In this document: one piece after another, positions 23,901 to 30,313 of the stretch
How the letters are laid out: each line of letters opens with the position of its first letter
Numbering within the stretch: position 1 is the first letter of the stretch
From: G963677485 sp964519405
GTDB taxonomy: Bacteria > Armatimonadota > HRBIN16
Length of the DNA: 40,918 bases
NCBI GenBank assembly: GCA_964519405.1
Contig: CAZFLA010000017.1
Location: forward strand, 1 to 40,918
Direction: 5' to 3'
Notes under the pieces: model-generated
Told to the model about the DNA's origin: nothing
Database searches by the model: none
Seen by the model: only the letters and a program-made list of their open reading frames with translations
Program-made: the position numbers and the translations under genes

Positions 23901-24392
23901 ATGGTACAACAGATGAATCATAAGCCAAGATGCGTATACCCCCGATGGGGAACACTTATTACGGCACTGGTCATAGTTTCAATGTCGGTGGTCGTACTCG
24001 CCATTAGCCTTGGTCATAACTACCAATCATCATCACATAAGGCTCGTGCTTTCAACTCACAGCTAGCCCGTGAACGAGTGTCTCCGAGTGTGACCATCAC
24101 CTGCCCTAAATGTGAAGGTACCGGAACCATCTTTCCACCTGGCAGCAATCCATTGACGGGTGTCCCATGCAGCCTGTGTAAAGGCAAAGGCAAACTGACA
24201 TTCCTTAGGAGTAACCCGCCATGTTGCCATGGCAGCGGCATATGCTCCATGTGTCAAGGGAAAGGAAAGGTTGCTGATGGTAATGGTCGCCTCATTCCAT
24301 GCCGAGCTTGCCAAACGACTGGGATCTGCGGAGGATGGATATACGATAAAAAAGCAGGGCTCATCTCACGACCGTGTTTGATGAATAGATAG
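23901..24392 (+). CDS. Membrane-anchored protein with DnaJ-like CxxCxGxG zinc-finger repeats
   Basis: A protein of about 163 residues. One membrane helix lies near residues 18-36 (LITALVIVSMSVVVLAISLG). After it come four cysteine clusters in the style of the DnaJ central domain: CPKCEGTG, CSLCKGKG, CSMCQGKG and CRACQTTG. J and substrate-binding domains are missing. The start is uncertain: 23901 and 23913 (MNHKPR) are both possible and neither has a good ribosome site; an earlier in-frame start at 23823 would add a 26-residue hydrophobic tail. The domain should bind zinc and may bind protein. It is separated from uxaE by a strong terminator, so the link to uronate metabolism is only positional. 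Confidence 0.78.
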   Translation: MVQQMNHKPRCVYPRWGTLITALVIVSMSVVVLAISLGHNYQSSSHKARAFNSQLARERVSPSVTITCPKCEGTGTIFPPGSNPLTGVPCSLCKGKGKLTFLRSNPPCCHGSGICSMCQGKGKVADGNGRLIPCRACQTTGICGGWIYDKKAGLISRPCLMNR

Positions 24393-24395
24393 TCT

Positions 24396-25319
24396 CTAGC
24401 TTTCTATCGCATGGTTCTGGACAGAGTGGCTGTGCAAAAAATGCTCAACTTCACTGAGCGTTGGCAGGGCGGTTCGTCCGCCAGTGTTGGTGCATTTTAT
24501 GGCCGCAACGGCAGATGCGAACTCGCAACATCGGGCATAGTCCCACCCCATCGCCACGGCAAAGCCATACGCTCCGTGGAAGGCATCGCCAGCGCCTGTG
24601 GTATCGACGGCATCAACCGCAAACGCGCTTAACCGACCCCGCTTGCCAGCACCCGAGTAGATGCAGCCTTCTTTACCTAAGGTGATGACGGCTGTTGCGG
24701 CACCATAACTGTGCAGTTCATTTAGTGCCTTGTTGTAATCATGCTCAAATCCGTAATATCTCACATAGTCATGAGGCACGATGATGACATCAACATAACC
24801 AAGCAGCTCATCTTGGTGTCCATCGGGTATGAGGTCTGCCACAACCGGTATGCCATATGATCTTGCAGCTTTAGCAGCCGAAATGGCAAGCTCCAAGTAG
24901 ATATCATCCACAATCACCACTTGCGCATTGCGAATAGCCTCAAAGTCGATCGGCGTCTGCAGAGCCAAACCCACACCTTTTCGATGGAATATGGTGCGCT
25001 CACCCGATTCTTCATCGACATGAATGACACTGAAAGGACTTTTACCACCTGGTATCAAGCAAACCCCTGACGTATCGACACCTTCATCCGTTAGTCCAGC
25101 GACAATATCCGCGGCGACGGCGTCTGCTCCCAGCAGGCTATACATCCGGCAGCACGCTCCTAGCCGGGCACAGGCCACCAATGCACTGCCAACCAATCCT
25201 CCGCCCTGAACATGACAGTCATGTATCCAAGCCGTCCCGCCCCATTCAGGACGCGCCGACTTGATGATTGTGTCTTGACAGCATATCCCAACACCGACTA
25301 CAGATATTTGAGGTATCAC
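24396..25319 (-). CDS. PfkB/ribokinase-family sugar kinase
   Basis: A 307-residue kinase starting at GTG behind GGAGG (seven bases away). It has the N-terminal glycine motif GGGLVGSALVACARLG and the C-terminal signature DTTGAGDAFHGAYGFA with catalytic Asp245 and the anion hole GAGD. The ATP region ITLGKEGCIY is present. PfkB enzymes phosphorylate sugars or sugar acids such as 2-keto-3-deoxygluconate, fructose or ribose. Given the neighbours, a keto-deoxy-gluconate or related kinase is plausible, but the substrate cannot be read from the sequence. It is divergent from the UxaC-like gene, sharing a 98-base promoter region. Confidence 0.9.
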   Translation of the reverse strand: MIPQISVVGVGICCQDTIIKSARPEWGGTAWIHDCHVQGGGLVGSALVACARLGACCRMYSLLGADAVAADIVAGLTDEGVDTSGVCLIPGGKSPFSVIHVDEESGERTIFHRKGVGLALQTPIDFEAIRNAQVVIVDDIYLELAISAAKAARSYGIPVVADLIPDGHQDELLGYVDVIIVPHDYVRYYGFEHDYNKALNELHSYGAATAVITLGKEGCIYSGAGKRGRLSAFAVDAVDTTGAGDAFHGAYGFAVAMGWDYARCCEFASAVAAIKCTNTGGRTALPTLSEVEHFLHSHSVQNHAIES

Positions 25320-25338
25320 AGGGTAACCTCCAGAACTC

Positions 25339-25368
25339 TTGTTATGCGGGTTCTTGTGATGCTATACT
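25339..25368 (+). promoter_or_regulatory. Promoter of the UxaC-like/aldolase operon
   Basis: TTGTTA (25339-25344) and TATACT (25363-25368) are 18 bases apart, and the -10 box carries the extended TGC in front. The ATG follows 49 bases later. Confidence 0.55.
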
Positions 25369-25417
25369 TAGCGCAGTTAGCAGTGATATCCTGCGTGCTG
25401 AATAAGGGAGCGCTAGT

Positions 25418-26770
25418 ATGCCAACTGTACACGTCGACGATATCTATGATGAGTTGCTGCAGTTACCGCTCATTGATGCACATACACACCTTATCGGTGG
25501 GCATCTTGGTGCACAGGGATTGCACGACATTCTGCTTTACCATATGTCTATCAGCGATCTGTATGCAGCTGGGTGCCCTAGCGGTGAGCGCTTAACGCAA
25601 TATCCCGCATGGCCCACGCAGCAGGAGGCCCACTCGCGGATCATCGAGGCACTGCCTTATCTCGCGCATACCCAAAACACGAGCATCGCTTGGGGTATCC
25701 GAACCATCCTGAAGGATTTATACGGCATTAATGAACCGGTAACGGCTAACAACTGGCTCGGTATTGACACTGCGATCCGCAAACATGCCGATGACCACCA
25801 ATGGCAGCGCATGGTTTGTGCTAAAGCAGGGATAGAGCGGTTTAGCACCGAAATCGCCCGACGCCAGGATAACACAGACGATGACATCCTCAGTTATTCG
25901 CTGGAATGGGCGTTCTTTACCCGCTGCCAGTGGGGTGAATATGACACTGCACTGTATGAACTAGAGCGTTGTTGGGGTGAGTTACCCGGACCGCCTGCAC
26001 CCATCGGTGCCGGGCAGCGCCCATCCACGTCACGTGTGATTAGGAATATCAGCGATGTTCAGGAGGCCATCGCATGGTATGTGCAGCACATTCCTGCCGG
26101 TCAGGTGACATCAATGGCAACCCACATATCAACCGACATCAACCTGACACCTGTCAGTGACGAACAGATGTCGGCGGCTCTGCTGCGCAGAGGCACCGCC
26201 GGTGCTGAGGAACGGGATATCTACGCATCATATATCAACGAACAGCTTCTTGATGCTTTCGAGCAACACATTGGCAACCGTGTGCTCTTTCAGTTTAGCT
26301 TCGGAGCGGAACCGCTGCCGTACGAAACGGGAAGCCGGCTTTCTCAGCAATCCATCAAACAGCTAGCAGATATGGTCAGCCGCCATCCCAACATACGCTT
26401 TCAATGCTTCCTGGCTAGCCTGCATGCCAACCAGTCGCTCTGCAGCCTCTGCCGTGAGCTGCCCAATCTGTCATTAGCGGGATACTGGTGGCACAACTTC
26501 TTTCCTTCCAGTATCCGCCAAGTCATGGAGGAAAGGCTGGACATGCTGCCAACCAACAAGCAGATAGGTTTCTTCTCAGACGCATACTGTGTTGAATGGG
26601 CTTATGGCAAGGCGATGATTGTACGAAAACAGTTGGCTTCGGTGCTTGCCAGCAAAATCAACTCCGGTCAGTATACCAAGTCGATGGCGCTGGAAATCGC
26701 CCGAAAAATACTGCATGACACCCCTCAGAAGCTGAACCGTATCAGTGCAAAAGATGGGAGCATATCATGA
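25418..26770 (+). CDS. Divergent uronate isomerase (UxaC-like) of the amidohydrolase superfamily
   Basis: A 450-residue protein with a TIM-barrel metal site: LIDAHTHL at 18-25 gives His22 and His24, and FFSDAYCVEW gives Asp388. The block GYWWHNFFPSSI (355-366) corresponds to the Trp-rich motif near the C-terminus of uronate isomerases. UxaC converts glucuronate to fructuronate and galacturonate to tagaturonate, which would feed UxaE directly. Overall similarity is remote, and the HLGAQGLHDILLYH stretch is also found in the wider UxaC-like group. The start follows AAGGGAG. It overlaps the aldolase gene by four bases (ATGA). Confidence 0.8.
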   Translation: MPTVHVDDIYDELLQLPLIDAHTHLIGGHLGAQGLHDILLYHMSISDLYAAGCPSGERLTQYPAWPTQQEAHSRIIEALPYLAHTQNTSIAWGIRTILKDLYGINEPVTANNWLGIDTAIRKHADDHQWQRMVCAKAGIERFSTEIARRQDNTDDDILSYSLEWAFFTRCQWGEYDTALYELERCWGELPGPPAPIGAGQRPSTSRVIRNISDVQEAIAWYVQHIPAGQVTSMATHISTDINLTPVSDEQMSAALLRRGTAGAEERDIYASYINEQLLDAFEQHIGNRVLFQFSFGAEPLPYETGSRLSQQSIKQLADMVSRHPNIRFQCFLASLHANQSLCSLCRELPNLSLAGYWWHNFFPSSIRQVMEERLDMLPTNKQIGFFSDAYCVEWAYGKAMIVRKQLASVLASKINSGQYTKSMALEIARKILHDTPQKLNRISAKDGSIS

Positions 26771-27624
26771 AACTCGTCGGACTAAATGAGCTTTTACCGG
26801 AGGCGCAGACACAGAGATATGCGGTTGGCGCGTTCAACTACACCAACTTCGAAAGCGCCATGGCGATCGCCGAAACAGGCAGCAGGTTGAAATCGCCTGT
26901 GATGTATATCATTGGGCCCTGCGAAATCCCACTGCTTGGAGTAAACGCAGTGGTCGATATCGCTAAATATGCAGCATCAGTGTCCGATGTGCCGGTCTGT
27001 TTGCATCTCGACCATGCGACGGATATTAAACTCGTGGGGGAATGTATCGACGCAGGTTTTCCTTCGGTCATGATGGACGCCTCTCAGCGGAGCTTCGAGG
27101 AAAACATCCTGCTGACGCGGCTTGTTGTGCAGATGGCGCATGCTAAGGGCGTTACCGTGGAAGGCGAGTTAGGTGCGGTGGGAAAGGTGGACGACCACGT
27201 CACCGAAGGCGCCGCCCGAGCAGAGCTAACCGACCCCGACAAAGCCGCTGAGTTTGTTGAGCGCACCGGTGTCGACGCTTTGGCGGTAGCCATCGGCAAT
27301 GCTCATGGCCTTTACACGCAGGCGCCAGTTCTGGATTTCGCCCGGCTGCAAGCCATCCGCAACAGCGTCAGCGTGCCCATCGTGCTGCATGGCGGTTCAG
27401 GAACACCAAAAGATCAGCTTGCTCAAGCTATCGATATCGGCATCAGCAAGGTCAATGTGGCCAGCGAGCTCAGCAAAGCATTTATGACTTCGCTATACGA
27501 CTACCATGTGAGCCATGATGGTAAAGGATGGTATGCAGAAGCGCTGGAGGGCGCAAAACACGCCATTTCGTCTGTTGTGGAACGATGGATGAAGCAGCTA
27601 GGCAGCGTCAACCGCTGCCCCTAG
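26767..27624 (+). CDS. Class II (zinc) ketose-bisphosphate aldolase
   Basis: A 285-residue aldolase of the FbaA/GatY/KbaY family, which splits fructose- or tagatose-1,6-bisphosphate-type substrates by a zinc mechanism. Asp82 and the zinc ligand His83 lie in LHLDHA, Glu134 in VEGELGAVG, and further zinc ligands His180 in GNAHGLY and His208 in VLHGGSG. The phosphate loop NVASEL is present. It is translationally coupled to the UxaC-like gene. In this setting it may act on a phosphorylated uronate-derived intermediate made by the neighbouring PfkB kinase; that is inference, and ordinary FBP or tagatose-BP aldolase activity is equally possible. Confidence 0.93.
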   Translation: MKLVGLNELLPEAQTQRYAVGAFNYTNFESAMAIAETGSRLKSPVMYIIGPCEIPLLGVNAVVDIAKYAASVSDVPVCLHLDHATDIKLVGECIDAGFPSVMMDASQRSFEENILLTRLVVQMAHAKGVTVEGELGAVGKVDDHVTEGAARAELTDPDKAAEFVERTGVDALAVAIGNAHGLYTQAPVLDFARLQAIRNSVSVPIVLHGGSGTPKDQLAQAIDIGISKVNVASELSKAFMTSLYDYHVSHDGKGWYAEALEGAKHAISSVVERWMKQLGSVNRCP

Positions 27625-27627
27625 GCG

Positions 27628-27667
27628 CTGTTGCTGCTTGGCTTGAATATGCGCCAAGCAGCAACAG
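27628..27667. terminator. Bidirectional terminator between convergent genes
   Basis: CTGTTGCTGCTTGGC (27628-27642) pairs perfectly over 15 bases with GCCAAGCAGCAACAG (27653-27667). It starts four bases after the aldolase stop and lies just beyond the 3' end of the minus-strand beta-helix gene, so it can serve both. The following T stretch on the plus strand is delayed (TTATTTTT). Confidence 0.8.
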
Positions 27668-27678
27668 GGATATTCGTG

Positions 27679-28929
27679 TTATTTTTCGCGCAGATTGCCG
27701 GTTATCGTCTTCTTTGTGCCTTTCGCGGTGTTGTCGACAATGCCCATGCCGCCTGTCAGCACATTGTTGGTTATCACCAGCATATCTGCCCCTTTGGATA
27801 TCAGCACATTAGGTTGCCCAGAGGCAGCCTGCAGGCTGCAGTCATGCAGATTAACCCTTCGTGCACCGGCCCCAAGTTTTATCGCTGGGGCACCATCGAT
27901 GATTTGGCAGTCAGATATGCTCAATCTATTGCGCAGATGCGCATCCCGCGGGTTATACTCAATTCCAACCGCAGGCTTGCCAAAAGTGCGCACCTGCACC
28001 CCGCTGATCACTGCGTTGTAATACAGGCTGCCTGGCGTCACCTTAACGCCCACTCCGCCTTCGCGCACCAAGATATTCGCGCTGTTAATTACAAATCCGC
28101 ACGTGCCGTCAAACACAAATCCTTGATCGACATCTTCTATCCAGCAGAGGTTAATGTGGTGACCCAAAGACTGCGCTTCCTCTGGTTTATCACTGGGGGT
28201 ATCTTTAACCGCTAGCTGGTGAAAGAATGTTTTACCGCGTATGATGAAGCAGCGATCCATGATGATCCCATCCACATCGCCGAACTCAAAACCAACCCGA
28301 TGAGACGCATAGTACGCAGGCTCCGCGCCATCACCGCCTACAAACCAGTGCACATCGATAATGCGGTTGACGTCACGACAGCCAGATAGGTGTATGCCGG
28401 TTTTGTGCACAAAGCCCGTTAACTCCTTTAACATAGCTTGCCCCGAATTGCTGCCGCCAGGGGCCGTGCAGACGCCAATCCATGCACAGTCGAACACGAT
28501 GTTCTCCACGCTGGGGTTTATGCCCTGAAGCAGTATCGACGGAGGATATGGTTCTGGATGCACGCAGCTTCGGTTATTGGGATAGTAAATCCCCAGTGCT
28601 TTCACCCCGCTGGTGTGGTTCAGTTTGACTGCCGAGTAACCCGTCTTCGGTACGATGAGTTTCGTCGAACAGCCTTCCCAGCGGGCGCCGTCACCCATCA
28701 GCGTCACTCCATCAGGCACATTCAACGCTGAGGTAATGACAAATGAGCCTGCCGGTAAGTGCACAACACCATTTTTACCGGCATTATCCAGTGCCTTCTG
28801 GATGGCTGCGGTGTCATCTGTAACACCATCGCCTTTGGCACCATAATCGGCGACAGTCCGTGCTGTGTTGTCGGCACATGCCCACATCGAAACAAACGCC
28901 AAACAAACCGCCAATAACCACTTCATCAT
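27679..28929 (-). CDS. Secreted pectate-lyase-like right-handed beta-helix protein
   Basis: About 416 residues. A signal peptide (MMKWLLAVCLAFVSMWACA) is followed by the hallmark of the Pectate_lyase_3/GH28-related fold: VADYGAKGDGVTDDTAAIQK, VHLPAGSFVITSAL and GVTLMGDG. The rest is a ladder of short strands expected for a parallel beta-helix. Members bind or cleave polysaccharides, commonly pectin or other uronate polymers, and this fits the uronate genes next to it. Catalytic residues cannot be assigned by eye. GAGGG lies upstream; the start could be the GTG at 28932 or either of the following two ATGs. Confidence 0.87.
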   Translation of the reverse strand: MMKWLLAVCLAFVSMWACADNTARTVADYGAKGDGVTDDTAAIQKALDNAGKNGVVHLPAGSFVITSALNVPDGVTLMGDGARWEGCSTKLIVPKTGYSAVKLNHTSGVKALGIYYPNNRSCVHPEPYPPSILLQGINPSVENIVFDCAWIGVCTAPGGSNSGQAMLKELTGFVHKTGIHLSGCRDVNRIIDVHWFVGGDGAEPAYYASHRVGFEFGDVDGIIMDRCFIIRGKTFFHQLAVKDTPSDKPEEAQSLGHHINLCWIEDVDQGFVFDGTCGFVINSANILVREGGVGVKVTPGSLYYNAVISGVQVRTFGKPAVGIEYNPRDAHLRNRLSISDCQIIDGAPAIKLGAGARRVNLHDCSLQAASGQPNVLISKGADMLVITNNVLTGGMGIVDNTAKGTKKTITGNLREK

Positions 28930-29105
28930 CACAGTTCACCCTCAATCTACGAAATCATATCAACATCTGTATTCGTGTGTTAAGCCCAATATACCTGCCA
29001 AATCGGGATATCCACTGCGTTTCATGGTCAGTTTTGATACACAAGCTGCATATTCGCAGTATCATATGTGGTAGCTCATGCTTACATAGTTAGGGGAATA
29101 GTCAC

Positions 29106-30170
29106 ATGAATACAATCTATATCGATGATAAGCGGGTAGGGTTATCGCCCTATGTATGGAAGTGCACAGGCAGCAGTCAAACAGCCCGAGCTGAGGCCAC
29201 CATGCCAGGTGCCTATCTTAAGACCATCATGCATGGAACAGCCAACATCGGTTTGGTCATTGATGGCACAGCCAACAACGGGTGCCCTGCTGCCTCCATG
29301 CCTGTTGTGGAGTATTCGGTTGACGAAGCACCATTTACGCATGTTCAACTTACTAAGGTTGGTGAGCTCTACACCCTTCCCATCGCACAAAAGCTCGATG
29401 CTGCTCGGCCCCACCGTGTGGAGTTCTATTTCCGCGCGACTGACCTCATGCAGCAGCGTTGGACGCGTTCAACAAGCCACCTGCGCATCGCAGCGCTGGC
29501 GGTTGACGATGGAGGCATGATTACCGAATACCCTAAGCGGCCCAAACTAGCCATCGGTTTTGGAGACTCCATCACCGAAGGTGTCGGAGTAGAAGCGCAT
29601 TTCACTTCATGGTCAGAGTTGGAACCCAATAATGCGCGATGCAGCTGGTTCCCCATCGTCTGCTCTGCACTCGACTGCGAGTATGGCCAGCTTGGTACCG
29701 GCGGACAGGGCATGGTTAGGGTGATGGAACTTCCCTCACTCAACCAGAGCTGGGATCACTACGATGCCAACTCAACGCGGCTTATCAATGGACTTCTGCT
29801 GCCGGAACCCGACTATATCTTCTGCAACATGGGCACAAACGACTATGGTGGTCTAGACGTCACCCGCAACTACATCGAGTGGGCAACAGCCATCCGCCGT
29901 GCCTGCCCGCATGCATATATCTTTTGCGTGCTGCCATGCTCTGGCTCACACAGAGATGAGATATCGGCTGTGGTTCAGGCTCGCCATAAAGCCAACGACC
30001 GCCGCATATATGTCATTGATGTTCCGTCACTGAACAAGCTCATCACCCAAGACCCGATAGCTACTCAGTATACATATGATGGTGTTCACCCATCGATTTA
30101 TGGTCAAGCGATGTTCGGTGCCAATGTCGCTGTAAGGGTTCAGAAGATATTGGATCATGATGCCAAATAG
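29106..30170 (+). CDS. SGNH-hydrolase esterase, CE2-like two-domain organisation
   Basis: A 354-residue protein. The N-terminal 140 residues look like a beta-sandwich. The SGNH domain starts with LAIGFGDSITEG (nucleophile Ser155), continues with the Gly-bearing TGGQGM, NMGTNDYGG (Asn245) and ends with DGVHPS (Asp325, His328), so the full Ser-Gly-Asn-His set is visible. Family 2 carbohydrate esterases have this order (jelly roll, then SGNH) and remove acetyl groups from xylan or other glycans. No signal peptide is seen, which would place it in the cytoplasm, acting on imported acetylated oligosaccharides. TAGGGGA precedes the ATG. Confidence 0.88.
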   Translation: MNTIYIDDKRVGLSPYVWKCTGSSQTARAEATMPGAYLKTIMHGTANIGLVIDGTANNGCPAASMPVVEYSVDEAPFTHVQLTKVGELYTLPIAQKLDAARPHRVEFYFRATDLMQQRWTRSTSHLRIAALAVDDGGMITEYPKRPKLAIGFGDSITEGVGVEAHFTSWSELEPNNARCSWFPIVCSALDCEYGQLGTGGQGMVRVMELPSLNQSWDHYDANSTRLINGLLLPEPDYIFCNMGTNDYGGLDVTRNYIEWATAIRRACPHAYIFCVLPCSGSHRDEISAVVQARHKANDRRIYVIDVPSLNKLITQDPIATQYTYDGVHPSIYGQAMFGANVAVRVQKILDHDAK

Positions 30171-30188
30171 CCATGCGTGTTTTGGCAT
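30160..30188 (+). terminator. Hairpin overlapping the esterase stop codon
   Basis: ATGCCAAA (30160-30167) pairs with TTTGGCAT (30181-30188). The stem begins inside the last codons, and no T-tract follows, so termination is uncertain. Confidence 0.4.
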
Positions 30189-30313
30189 AACATGAACGAT
30201 TTATCTAGGCAAAGTGCCCTACCCTGCAGGCAGGAAAAGATGAAATAGACACCGAACACTAACCACAATAACACCCCCCAGCCGAAGGGTGAATCGAGGA
30301 GGATGCATTCGTA

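Noticed and set aside
27631..28215. Plus-strand open frame of 194 codons opposite the beta-helix gene
   Set aside because: It starts inside the bidirectional terminator and runs against a protein with signal peptide and clear fold motifs; no ribosome site.
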